Part shown: one piece after another, positions 8,068 to 16,083 of the stretch
Layout: each line of letters opens with the position of its first letter
How positions within the stretch are numbered: the stretch's first letter is position 1
NCBI RefSeq assembly: GCF_900114875.1
Contig: NZ_FPKW01000001.1
Location: forward strand, 124,001 to 188,000
Direction: 5' to 3'
DNA from: Chryseobacterium limigenitum
GTDB taxonomy: Bacteria; Bacteroidota; Bacteroidia; Flavobacteriales; Weeksellaceae
Length of the DNA: 64,000 nt
Notes under the pieces: model-generated
Database searches by the model: none
What the model was told of the DNA's origin: nothing
Seen by the model: only the letters and a program-made list of their open reading frames with translations
Position numbers and translations under genes: made by a program

Positions 8068-8997
8068 ATGAATTCTGAAAAAGAAAATTTCCAACAGAAA
8101 AACTTTGTCCAAAAATCTCTATTTTACAGATTTTCACAATTCGTGGGCTTTCTTTTGGGTGCACGATTCTTTGTAGCTATTCTGCTCACTTTTGCGCTGT
8201 ATGTTTCTACCTTTTTCCTGTTTAATCAGGATGAAAGTTTCAGGAAATTTGTCTTTGATTTTAAAGTTCACGGCATTATTTTCTGTACAGTTTTAACCAT
8301 TTTAGCGGGTGGAATTATCAACCAGTTCTATGATTTTGAAAAAGATCATATCGTAAAACCTTTCAGAACGAGAATTCAAAGCTTCATAAAACAGAAGTAT
8401 TTTCTTTACGCTTACTTGTTTTTAAGCCTAATTTCGTTAGGAGTTGCATGGACAATTTCGCATAATGTCTTTGTTTTTTTTGTAGTTTATCAATTTTTCA
8501 TGTGGTTTTACAGCCATAAATTAAGCCGGATTTTAATATTAAATAATCTCACTTTTGTAAGCCTTACGCTTTATCCTTTTTTCGGAATGATGGTCTATTA
8601 TGAGACTTTTTCAAAGAAGGTTTTGCTAATGGCAATTTTTCTTTTTTTGATGCTTTTATGCATTGATATTGTAAAAGACACGCTTACAAAAAGTGTAGAT
8701 AAAGCCTTTGGATATACTACAATTCCCAATTATTTTACGACCAGAACAACAAAAGGAATCATTATTTCTTTGCTGGTTATTACAATGGCTGTTTCCATGA
8801 AACTGATTCTCAGAACAGGAATTTCAGGATTTATGGCCTATTATTTTTCTTGCGGGTTATTTATTTTCATCTTTTGTATTTATTTGCTTTTAAATTCTTC
8901 TAGGAAAAGTAATTTTTTGACAATCAATATATTAAGACTTTGGGTTTTTGTAGGAATCATTGCGATGCTTCTGAATGGAATTGAAGGTAAAATATAG
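8068..8997 (+). CDS. UbiA-family prenyltransferase
   Basis: 309 aa with about eight membrane helices. The two Asp-rich motifs of UbiA enzymes are visible: INQFYDFEKDH and CIDIVKDTLTKSVD, which bind the Mg-diphosphate of the prenyl donor. It lies in operon with mevalonate kinase. In Flavobacteriia this position often carries an enzyme annotated as geranylgeranylglycerol-phosphate geranylgeranyltransferase; here only the superfamily is certain. It is distinct from menA at 31051. ATG at 8068 is preferred to a TTG six bases earlier. Confidence 0.8.
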   Translation: MNSEKENFQQKNFVQKSLFYRFSQFVGFLLGARFFVAILLTFALYVSTFFLFNQDESFRKFVFDFKVHGIIFCTVLTILAGGIINQFYDFEKDHIVKPFRTRIQSFIKQKYFLYAYLFLSLISLGVAWTISHNVFVFFVVYQFFMWFYSHKLSRILILNNLTFVSLTLYPFFGMMVYYETFSKKVLLMAIFLFLMLLCIDIVKDTLTKSVDKAFGYTTIPNYFTTRTTKGIIISLLVITMAVSMKLILRTGISGFMAYYFSCGLFIFIFCIYLLLNSSRKSNFLTINILRLWVFVGIIAMLLNGIEGKI

Positions 8998-9006
8998 AAG
9001 AAAATG

Positions 9007-9038
9007 TTGGAAAAAGATTAAGGTTATCCTTACCTTTG
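9007..9038 (+). promoter_or_regulatory. Promoter for proline dehydrogenase
   Basis: TTG at 9007-9009 and TACCTTTG at 9031-9038, about 21 bases apart. The start codon at 9063 follows 24 bases downstream. Confidence 0.6.
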
Positions 9039-9062
9039 CAAAACTAAATTTAATAAAAAGGA

Positions 9063-10232
9063 ATGCCCATTTTTAACGATACTAAAGTTGCATTTGCAGA
9101 TAAATCTGATGCACAGTTAAGAAAAGCGTACTGGATGTTCAAAATGATTGAACAGCCCGCTCTTACAAGTCTTGGAACTTCTATCCTTAATTTCACTGTT
9201 CATAATAATTTCCCTTTCGTTACCGGAATTGTAAAAAACACTTTGTTTGATCAGTTTTGTGGTGGTGAAACGCGTGAAGAAAGTATGAAAGCAGTGAAAC
9301 AGCTCTTCAAAAGAGGGGTTGGAAGTATTTTTGATTACTCGATTGAAGGCAAAGAAGATGAAGAAACATTTGACGCTGTTTGCAAAGAAATTAAAGATAT
9401 CGTAAGGTTTTCTGTAGGAAATCCTGCGATTCCTTTTATCGTTTTTAAGCCTACTGCTTTCGGTAGAATTGATCTTTACGAAGCTGTTGGAAAGAATGCA
9501 GAGCTTACTTCAAGCCAAAAAGAAGAGTGGGAAAGAGTTGTAAAAAGATTCGATGAAGTATGTAAACTTTGCCACGAACACGACAAAAAAGTAATGGTAG
9601 ATGCCGAGGAAACCTGGATGCAGGACGCAGCAGATCACTTGTGTGAAGAGATGATGGAGAAATACAATCAGGAGAAACCTATTGTTTGGAATACGATCCA
9701 AATGTATAGAACCGGCAGATTGGAATACATGGAACAGAATCTTCAGAGAGCCAGAGAAAAGAATTATTTCATTGGATATAAGATCGTTCGTGGAGCTTAT
9801 ATGGAGAAGGAAAGAGCGAGAGCGGCAGAAAAAGGATATGCAGATCCGATCCAGCCAAATAAAGATGCTTCTGATAAAAATTACAACGCAGGAATTGATT
9901 TTGTAATGAATCATTTGGATAAAGTTTCGGCTTTTTTTGGGACTCATAACGAGGTCTCCTCCGAATTAGTAATGGATAAAATGAAGGCTAAATCTCTTGA
10001 AAACGGCAATCCCCACGTGTATTTCGGACAGCTTTACGGAATGAGTGATAACATTACGTTCTATTTGTCTGATAAAGGCTATAATGCCGCAAAATATCTT
10101 CCATACGGACCTGTAAAAGATGTTGTTCCTTATCTTACCAGAAGAGCTAGAGAAAACACTTCTGTGGCAGGGCAAACGGGACGAGAATTAGGTCTTATTC
10201 AGAAAGAATTGGACAGAAGAAAGAACAAGTAA
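9063..10232 (+). CDS. Proline dehydrogenase
   Basis: 389 aa, a stand-alone PRODH domain (FAD-dependent TIM barrel). Family marks include KIVRGAYMEKER on the proline-binding strand, FGQLYGMSD, YLPYGPV and the substrate-carboxylate-binding YLTRRARENTS. It oxidises L-proline to pyrroline-5-carboxylate, passing electrons to the respiratory chain at the inner membrane. The pyrroline-5-carboxylate dehydrogenase that completes conversion to glutamate is not in this window, so this is a split PutA arrangement. A promoter lies upstream and a terminator just downstream, so it is monocistronic. Confidence 0.93.
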   Translation: MPIFNDTKVAFADKSDAQLRKAYWMFKMIEQPALTSLGTSILNFTVHNNFPFVTGIVKNTLFDQFCGGETREESMKAVKQLFKRGVGSIFDYSIEGKEDEETFDAVCKEIKDIVRFSVGNPAIPFIVFKPTAFGRIDLYEAVGKNAELTSSQKEEWERVVKRFDEVCKLCHEHDKKVMVDAEETWMQDAADHLCEEMMEKYNQEKPIVWNTIQMYRTGRLEYMEQNLQRAREKNYFIGYKIVRGAYMEKERARAAEKGYADPIQPNKDASDKNYNAGIDFVMNHLDKVSAFFGTHNEVSSELVMDKMKAKSLENGNPHVYFGQLYGMSDNITFYLSDKGYNAAKYLPYGPVKDVVPYLTRRARENTSVAGQTGRELGLIQKELDRRKNK

Positions 10233-10256
10233 TCTCTATTTATCTTTAAAAATATA

Positions 10257-10289
10257 AATACCTCGCATTTTTTGCAAGGTATTTTTTTT
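10257..10289 (+). terminator. Rho-independent terminator after proline dehydrogenase
   Basis: TACCTCGCA and TGCAAGGTA pair with one mismatch and are followed by eight T. Confidence 0.8.
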
Positions 10290-10498
10290 GTTTATGGTTT
10301 GAATTGATAATATGTATTAAATAATTTACTATGCTGATTATATAATATTAAAATAAAAGTTTTATTGTAAAGTTTGTAAATTTTTTGTAATTTAGTTGAG
10401 CAACATGAAAAAAGCAATAAAATGAATGCTTCATTTTAATCTAAATAGCTGAAAAATATAAAGCTTTAGCTTTAGTTTTCTTCTTCAAATATTTTTTT

Positions 10499-10530
10499 GC
10501 CTGATCATTTTCTTTGATCAGGCTTTTTTA
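10499..10530 (+). terminator. Plus-oriented terminator with no obvious gene upstream
   Basis: GCCTGATCA/TGATCAGGC with a 7-base loop; the T run follows on the plus strand. On the minus strand the hairpin is followed by an A run, so it does not look designed for the convergent XRE gene. The 209 bases before it (10290-10498) hold no ORF, only A+T-rich sequence and a small hairpin (AAAATGAA/TTCATTTT near 10414-10437). Confidence 0.65.
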
Positions 10531-11073
10531 TGGCTCAAAACTTTCAAATTTTCCGTTTTCGTAGAAGAGGACAATACGTTTTATCTTATTAGATTGATTT
10601 CCAGTCACTTGATCGAGTATTTGCTGATTAGATTTTTCTAATCGCTGAGAATCGAATATTTTCTCCTGAGGTGTACTTTGATGTGGTATAAAAGATTCCT
10701 GAGGCCTCTCATTGGGAAGTTCAATTTCTGTTTCATCGGCTCCAAAATCATCGTCATTATTCATCATCGTAAACAGATCGGGAAGTGAAGTAGGTTTAGC
10801 TTTATCTTCGTCTATTTCCAATTCTAAATCTTCTAAATCGTTCGTTTCAGGCAATTCGGATTTCAGCATTTCGCCATCGCCATTTACCAACCAGTCCCAT
10901 AAAATCTCAGGGAATCTGGATTTTATTTTTATAATAAATTCTAACGAAGGTTTATTTCTTCCCGAAGTAACATGAGAAATAGAAGATCGCTGTACATCGA
11001 TCTCATCCGCAAATTCAGAAGGCGTCAATTTTGAATACTCTATAACTTTGGAAATTCTTTCATTTAAACTCAT
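10528..11073 (-). CDS. XRE-family transcriptional regulator
   Basis: 181 aa. Residues about 5-60 form a Cro/CI-type helix-turn-helix: TPSEFADEIDVQRSSISHVT (helices 2-3), then SGRNKPSLEFIIKI. The central 60-150 region is acidic and looks disordered. The last 15 residues (IKRIVLFYENGKFESFEP) form a short conserved-looking strand pair. It lies alone on the minus strand next to an 840-bp A+T-rich gap. Its promoter overlaps several TTTACA-N2-TGTAAA inverted sites, so it probably represses itself. Other targets may lie in the same gap. The physiological role is unknown. Confidence 0.88.
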   Translation of the reverse strand: MSLNERISKVIEYSKLTPSEFADEIDVQRSSISHVTSGRNKPSLEFIIKIKSRFPEILWDWLVNGDGEMLKSELPETNDLEDLELEIDEDKAKPTSLPDLFTMMNNDDDFGADETEIELPNERPQESFIPHQSTPQEKIFDSQRLEKSNQQILDQVTGNQSNKIKRIVLFYENGKFESFEP

Positions 11074-11091
11074 AAAATAAGCTTTTAATCA

Positions 11092-11173
11092 CTTTACAAA
11101 TGTAAAGATAGTATTTACAATTGCAAAATACAAATGTAAATCAAAATAAAGTTATTGACAATACATTTGTAAA
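11092..11173. promoter_or_regulatory. XRE promoter overlapped by four inverted TTTACA-N2-TGTAAA sites
   Basis: Site 1 (11092-11107) is CTTTACA-AA-TGTAAAG with 7-bp arms. Sites 2 (11114-11127), 3 (11127-11140) and 4 (11160-11173) are near matches. On the minus strand site 1 contains TACATTTG (11104-11097), a perfect -7 element. Site 2 contains TTTG (11127-11124), a -33 element 19 bases away. A repressor bound here would block the promoter. That the XRE protein is the binder is inference. Confidence 0.6.
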
Positions 11174-11207
11174 TTAACGTATTCAGCTAAATATCAAATA
11201 TTTACAT

Positions 11208-11816
11208 TATGGATAAAATTAAATCGTAAATTTTATTTAACATTTTATCCGCAAAATTCATTTTCTGTGATTTTATCTAAAGTTACAGATGAAATAAACC
11301 GATTATTGATCATTTTAACATTGTAGAAGTCATTAAATAACCTATTAAAGAGTATTTACATAAACTGTGCAAGGTAATTTTAGCATATAGGGAGGAGATT
11401 AGCTAAATGATTGATTTTGTTGATATTTACTGATTACAAATGTGTTTTTTGAACTATTATACTACTGTAAACACCCCATATAAGGTAATTTTAGTGTTTA
11501 ATTAAAGTTAAACAGCAATGACTTTATGAGATAAATTTCAAGCCGAATTAAGCTCTTAATTTAATTCAAATTAAACACAGATTTTTAAGGGTATTTTTCA
11601 AGTAATTAACAATTTACATTTGTATATAAAAAGTAATTAACATATTTATCCACTATCCACATGTTTAAGATAATTACACTCATTTCGAGATAAATAGGGT
11701 TTTCTACACTTAAAGTAATATTCTAAATAAGATTTAAGTAAATTTTATAACTATCTGAATTTAAGTAATTTAAATATATGTAATTAAATTATCCACAATC
11801 CACAATTTTATCCACA
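11208..11816. other. Candidate chromosomal replication origin (oriC)
   Basis: An intergenic stretch of very high A+T with two perfect DnaA boxes TTATCCACA (11789-11797 and 11808-11816). Near matches are TTATCCACT (11646-11654), CTATCCACA (11653-11661), TTATCCGCA (11245-11253), CAATCCACA (11796-11804) and, on the minus strand, TTATCCATA (11216-11208). The region also has direct repeats (AAGGTAATTTTAG twice, AGTAATTAACA twice) and additional TTTACA-like sites (11433-11446, 11613-11626, 11848-11861). There is no ORF. Nearby genes do not switch orientation strongly, so the call rests on boxes and base composition. Confidence 0.5.
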
Positions 11817-11885
11817 GACAAACTGTCATTTTACATTGTTTAACAAGTTTACAAACGTTAATTTTATTTTTTAACTAAAAATGGT

Positions 11886-11893
11886 TAAATTTG
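11886..11893 (+). promoter_or_regulatory. -7 element for the M14 peptidase gene
   Basis: TAAATTTG, 21 bases before the ATG at 11915. The possible TTG start at 11891 falls inside this element, which supports the ATG. Confidence 0.5.
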
Positions 11894-11914
11894 ACTCTTG
11901 TAAACTATTCCACA

Positions 11915-13024
11915 ATGAATTTTGAACAGATCTACTTAGAAAATCCTAATTTCCCAAACCGTTATATTTCCCCTGAAAAATTATTTTCATACTTACAGAC
12001 GAATCTCGCAGATTATATTCAGGAGATCGGAAAATCGTATTTGGAGAAACCTATTTATAAATTAAGCATCGGAACCGGAAACATCAATATTCTGGCTTGG
12101 TCACAAATGCACGGAAATGAGTCGAACGCTACTCACGCAATGTTAGATTTGCTGATCACTTTAGATAAAGCTCCGGCACTGAAAGGAGAACTTTTCAGTA
12201 ACATCAAACTGGATTTTATTTTTATGCTAAATCCTGACGGCTCTGAAAAATGGACAAGACTTAATGCTTCGGATATTGATCTTAACAGAGACTTCCATAA
12301 CGAGTCAAGTAAAGAGATTAAATTTCTGAAAAATACTGTTGCTTCAAAGAAGTATGATTACGCTCTGAATTTACATGAGCAGAGAACAATTTTTACAACA
12401 GACGGAATCCATCCTGCGACTTTATCATTTTTGGCACCTTCGGAAAATGTTGAACGTACGGTTACTGATAACAGGAAAAAATGCATGGCGGTAATTGCGG
12501 AAGTTTATCATCATTTAAAAGAATTAATTCCAAATCAGATCGGCAGATATTCTGATGAGTTTTATCCGACCTCTACAGGCGATAATTTTATCAAAGCGGG
12601 AATGCCTACAATTTTATTTGAAGGCGGACATTTTGTAGACGACTACACGAGAAAAGGAACAAGAAAATATTATACGATTGCATTGTATTACGCACTAAAA
12701 GCGATCAGTGAACTAAACTCTGATATTACAGGCTGGGAAGCTTATCTTGAAATTCCCGAAAATCAGGAAACGCATTACGATATCGTTTACAGAAATGTAA
12801 AATTGAATACCGATCATGAATGCATTTTAGATGTGGCTGTTCAGTATCGTGAAATTATGGAGGAGGGCAAAGACGAAATATCTTTTGTGCCGTTTGTAAT
12901 GGAAGTCGGAGATGTGAAGAAAAGAAAGGGTTGGCTCGAGATCGATTGCACCGGAAAGAAATTTATTTCTGTCACTAAATATCCTAAACTGGATGCTGTA
13001 GTAGAATTTAAAATAGAAGACTAA
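11915..13024 (+). CDS. M14-family zinc carboxypeptidase
   Basis: 369 aa. The zinc and catalytic residues of M14 peptidases are in order: His66 and Glu69 in SQMHGNES (HxxE), Arg125 in DIDLNRDF, third zinc ligand His154 in LNLHEQRT, and catalytic Glu236 in TILFEGGHF. No signal peptide is visible, so it is probably cytoplasmic and acts on peptides or amino-acid conjugates. The C-terminal 100 residues form a beta-rich extension. It flanks the candidate origin and has its own promoter and terminator. Specific substrate unknown. Confidence 0.87.
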   Translation: MNFEQIYLENPNFPNRYISPEKLFSYLQTNLADYIQEIGKSYLEKPIYKLSIGTGNINILAWSQMHGNESNATHAMLDLLITLDKAPALKGELFSNIKLDFIFMLNPDGSEKWTRLNASDIDLNRDFHNESSKEIKFLKNTVASKKYDYALNLHEQRTIFTTDGIHPATLSFLAPSENVERTVTDNRKKCMAVIAEVYHHLKELIPNQIGRYSDEFYPTSTGDNFIKAGMPTILFEGGHFVDDYTRKGTRKYYTIALYYALKAISELNSDITGWEAYLEIPENQETHYDIVYRNVKLNTDHECILDVAVQYREIMEEGKDEISFVPFVMEVGDVKKRKGWLEIDCTGKKFISVTKYPKLDAVVEFKIED

Positions 13025-13058
13025 AAAAGCGGAACAAATTGTTCCGCTTTTGTTTTTT
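13024..13058 (+). terminator. Rho-independent terminator after M14 peptidase
   Basis: AAAAGCGGAAC/GTTCCGCTTTT with a 5-base loop, followed by T-rich sequence. Confidence 0.85.
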
Positions 13059-13126
13059 ATAAGTTTTTTAAACGCAAAGTTTTCATTTTAGGAGTTAATA
13101 TTTTTAAAATAAAACTTTGTCAAATC

Positions 13127-13636
13127 TTAATTCACAACTTTAATTCCGTTAGCCACAAATCTGATTTCTTCTTTTGGAGTTGTGATGGCGTCAATTTCAG
13201 TCTGAGGCTTTTTAACATCCTCTGCATAATGTTTTTGCTCATCAACAGAAGTTACCTTTCTTTCAGCGCTTCCGTCAAGCACAACGGTTTTACCTTTCAA
13301 AGCAGTAGGAACGAAAAATGCATAATCTTTCATTTTTACGAAGAACTGAGAATTATCTTCAGTCTGGATTGTTAACCAACAACCTTTTTTATCACAAACA
13401 TCAACTACTTTTCCTTTAATGGCTACATTCTCTACTTTTTTGTTCTCTTTTTTAAGCTTTTTGCTTAATTTTTCTACAGAAATAGCTTTAGATTCTACTC
13501 CGGAAGAAACTGCACTTCCGTATGTATCACCTACCACTGCATTTCCTGCTGGCGGACCGACTTTCTTTGTTTCCTGTGCAAAAGCTAAAGTGGATGCACT
13601 TACAGCGACTGCAAATAATATTGCTTTGAATTTCAT
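13127..13636 (-). CDS. DUF4920 domain protein, secreted
   Basis: 169 aa from the ATG at 13636, with a signal peptide (MKFKAILFAVAVSASTLAFA). The mature part contains the DUF4920 pattern KGKVVDVCDKKGCWLTIQT, with two Cys flanking DKKG, then FFVKMKDYAFFVPTALKGK and GSAERKVTSVDEQKHYA. This fold is OB-like and periplasmic; function is unknown, though the CxxxxC pair could bind metal or form a disulfide. A TTG start 18 bases upstream is rejected because the -7 element CAAAAATA (minus TATTTTTG) lies at 13652-13659. Confidence 0.85.
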   Translation of the reverse strand: MKFKAILFAVAVSASTLAFAQETKKVGPPAGNAVVGDTYGSAVSSGVESKAISVEKLSKKLKKENKKVENVAIKGKVVDVCDKKGCWLTIQTEDNSQFFVKMKDYAFFVPTALKGKTVVLDGSAERKVTSVDEQKHYAEDVKKPQTEIDAITTPKEEIRFVANGIKVVN

Positions 13637-13651
13637 TTTTAATATTTTTTC

Positions 13652-13659
13652 CAAAAATA
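13652..13659 (-). promoter_or_regulatory. -7 element for the DUF4920 gene
   Basis: TATTTTTG on the minus strand, 15 bases before the ATG at 13636. Confidence 0.5.
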
Positions 13660-13755
13660 CTAATAAATATTGAATCAGAAATCGTTAAATACTTGATAAA
13701 AAACAGGTCGTTTTCTAAATTTTAAACAAAATCCGAAACGCATCACATATTTATT

Positions 13756-13763
13756 TATATTTG
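13756..13763 (+). promoter_or_regulatory. -7 element for the amino acid permease gene
   Basis: TATATTTG, 16 bases before the ATG at 13780, implying a leader of about ten bases. Confidence 0.5.
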
Positions 13764-13779
13764 ACGCCTATACTTGACT

Positions 13780-15195
13780 ATGCAAAAAAAACTAAAACTT
13801 TGGGACGCCATTATGCTCGTAATGGGTTCCATGATCGGAAGTGGGATCTTCATTGTAAGTGCCGACATGATGCGGAACCTAGGATCCGGATATTGGCTTA
13901 TCGTTGTTTGGGTGATCACGGGAATCATGACGGTTGCAGCAGCGATCAGTTATGGTGAGTTATCCGCTTTATTTCCTAAGGCAGGAGGGCAATACACCTA
14001 CCTTAAAGAGATCTTCGGTAAAAAGATGGGGTTCTTGTACGGATGGGGATTATTTACGGTAATACAGACAGGTACAATCGCTGCGGTGGCAATGGCTTTC
14101 GGAAAGTTTACGGCATATTTGGTTCCTGCTCTTAATGATGCAGCACCTATCTTTCAAAGTGGAGAATTTAAAATCACCTGGATACAGATTTTAGCGATCG
14201 GTACTATAATTTTATTGACTTATTTTAATACAAGAGGAGTAGAAAGCGGAAAAATATTACAGAATGTTTTCACAGGTTCTAAAATCATAGCCTTGTTAGG
14301 TTTAATTGCTGCCGGATTTATTTTGGTTGATTTCTCTCATTTGGCGGAAAATTTTAGTTTGGGATATGATTCTTTCAGCAATCTTAAAAAAGATGCTCTC
14401 GGAAACTTCCTGAAAGAAGGTTGGGAACCCATCGGCGGAATGACTCTTCTGGGAGGAATTGCAGCGGCAATGGTAGGTTCCGTATTCAGTTCTGTGGCTT
14501 GGGAAAGTGTGACGTTCGTTTCGGGTGAAATTGAAAATCCAAAGAAAAACGTCGTAAAATCTATGATCTACGGAACAACTGCCGTAATGATCTTATACAT
14601 CGCCGTGAATTATGTTTACTTAAACGCATTAGACAGAGACGCGATCGCCTTTGCAGAAAATGATAGAGTAGCGGTTGCCGCTTCACACTTTATTTTCGGG
14701 AGTGCAGGAACGGTAATTATTGCCGTTTTGGTAATGGTTTCGACTTTCGGTTGCAACAATGGATTGATCTTAGCGGGAGCAAGAGTTTTCCAAACTATGG
14801 CCAAAGACGGGATGTTCTTCAAACAGGCCGAAAAAAACAACAAAAACGATGTTCCTGCTAATGCACTATGGATGCAGGGAGTTTGGGCTTCTTTGCTGTG
14901 TTTAAGCGGTCAGTACGGGAATCTTTTAGATATGATATCATTCGTGATCGTTTTATTTTACATGATAACCGTTTTTGGAGTTATTTATTTAAGATTTAAG
15001 CAGCCTGATCTCGAAAGGCCATACAAAGCATGGTTATATCCGATCACACCGATTATTTACTTATTGATCGGAACAGGTTTCTGTATTTTATTGTTAATTT
15101 ACAAACAACAGTACACCTGGCCGGGATTCGTAATGGTCTTACTCGGACTTCCGGTGTATTACTTTATCAATCGAAACAAGAAAATAGAAGAATAA
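13780..15195 (+). CDS. APC-family amino acid permease
   Basis: 471 aa with about 12 membrane helices. The first helix region carries the APC substrate motif GSMIGSGIFIVSADMM. GELSALFPKAGGQYTYLKEI follows, then a helix-6/8 segment SSVAWESVTFVSGEIENPKK, typical of LAT/AAT-like amino-acid antiporters and permeases. Acts in the cytoplasmic membrane. ATG at 13780 is preferred over a TTG at 13774. Terminator immediately downstream. The transported amino acid cannot be deduced. Confidence 0.88.
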   Translation: MQKKLKLWDAIMLVMGSMIGSGIFIVSADMMRNLGSGYWLIVVWVITGIMTVAAAISYGELSALFPKAGGQYTYLKEIFGKKMGFLYGWGLFTVIQTGTIAAVAMAFGKFTAYLVPALNDAAPIFQSGEFKITWIQILAIGTIILLTYFNTRGVESGKILQNVFTGSKIIALLGLIAAGFILVDFSHLAENFSLGYDSFSNLKKDALGNFLKEGWEPIGGMTLLGGIAAAMVGSVFSSVAWESVTFVSGEIENPKKNVVKSMIYGTTAVMILYIAVNYVYLNALDRDAIAFAENDRVAVAASHFIFGSAGTVIIAVLVMVSTFGCNNGLILAGARVFQTMAKDGMFFKQAEKNNKNDVPANALWMQGVWASLLCLSGQYGNLLDMISFVIVLFYMITVFGVIYLRFKQPDLERPYKAWLYPITPIIYLLIGTGFCILLLIYKQQYTWPGFVMVLLGLPVYYFINRNKKIEE

Positions 15196-15200
15196 ATTTC

Positions 15201-15235
15201 AAAAGCTGTTTGACTAAGTCGGACAGCTTTTTTAT
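15201..15235 (+). terminator. Rho-independent terminator after the permease
   Basis: AAAGCTGT/ACAGCTTT stem extended by an inner GACT/AGTC pairing, followed by T6. Confidence 0.8.
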
Positions 15236-15249
15236 TATTTATTTTTGAA

Positions 15250-15350
15250 GCAATTTCCCGCTTTCCACTGTATCTTTTTTGTTACGACCTCCGCTTCGCT
15301 CCGGCCGCAACAAAAAAGGATGTCGTTCCAATCGGGGCTAGGGTTTTTGT
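15250..15350. repeat. Hairpin-forming intergenic repeat-like element
   Basis: Imperfect inverted arms at 15272-15293 and 15302-15321 centre on CCGCTTCGCTCCGG, with arms TTTTTTGTTACGACC and GCCGCAACAAAAAA. The G+C-rich palindrome is unlike the surrounding A+T-rich DNA and has the look of a dispersed intergenic element, although no second copy is in this window. The rest of the 15236-15618 gap shows no ORF, only A+T-rich sequence. Confidence 0.5.
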
Positions 15351-15618
15351 CGTTCTTTTAAATTTTCGTCATTATTAAGCCATCGCTTCATAAAATCAAC
15401 TTGTTGATTCCTCTTCGCTCACTTAAAATAACGTTGTCAAAAAATAAAACTTTGCGTTAAAAAAATCCAATTCATTATAAAGCTTTCAAACTTGTTTCAA
15501 ATCAGGAAATTTTAAACAATATTTTTAATTTCATATAACATTTTATTTACTGAAAATGTTTAATTTGGTATTTCGTTTCAAGTAAACAAGACTATGACGT
15601 AAAAAATAAAGTTGAATC

Positions 15619-16059
15619 ATGGACACACCAAATTACAGAATGCCTTTTGTTCCATCAACATTAATGACGGAGGGAGGAAGTATAGACACCTGCGACATGG
15701 GTGAAAGTATTGCCCACAACATTATGTTGCTGATAACCACCAAAAAGGGCGAAAACAGATATGATGAAAATTACGGAAACGACGTTTGGAATCTGGAATT
15801 CGATAATGGAGTTACAAGTGCAGTCTGGGAAAATATTTTTATCAAAAGTCTCAAAAGACAGATACAGGAATACGAACCCCGAATCGTTCAGCCGCAGATT
15901 GATGCCAACATTCAGTTTGTAGAACACAATTACGACACAAAAGAACATACGGAAATCAAAAAGAAAGTAAGAGTTGCCATTAATGCAAAAATGGAAGAGT
16001 CAGGAGAGCGTTTCAGCTTTTCTACGGAATTATTTTTGAGCCCGATGTCCATCGACTAA
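15619..16059 (+). CDS. GPW/gp25-family protein, T6SS baseplate TssE-like
   Basis: 146 aa. The segment DMGESIAHNIMLLITTKKGE...RYDENYGNDVW matches the gp25/TssE lysozyme-like baseplate fold (ESIxxNIxxLLxTxxGExxxxxxYG). In contractile systems this protein links the baseplate wedge to the sheath. The next gene encodes a TssF-like protein, so a type VI system (the Bacteroidota subtype iii) is more likely than a phage tail. Cytoplasmic, docked at the inner membrane. No other T6SS gene is near. Confidence 0.78.
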   Translation: MDTPNYRMPFVPSTLMTEGGSIDTCDMGESIAHNIMLLITTKKGENRYDENYGNDVWNLEFDNGVTSAVWENIFIKSLKRQIQEYEPRIVQPQIDANIQFVEHNYDTKEHTEIKKKVRVAINAKMEESGERFSFSTELFLSPMSID

Positions 16060-16083
16060 ATATTTTTATTGTAACCAGAATTT

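Noticed and set aside
9510..9947. 145-codon minus-strand ORF inside proline dehydrogenase
   Set aside because: Antisense shadow of a strongly conserved gene, with low-complexity composition and no promoter.
13761..13958. 65-codon ORF in a second frame over the permease start
   Set aside because: Overlaps the amino acid permease, which has clear family motifs.
15250..15350. Possible tRNA-like or structured RNA gene
   Set aside because: The hairpin has no tRNA elements or promoter; it looks like a repeat element.
15619..16059. gp25-like gene as a phage remnant
   Set aside because: The adjacent protein is TssF-like and no phage structural or integrase gene is present.
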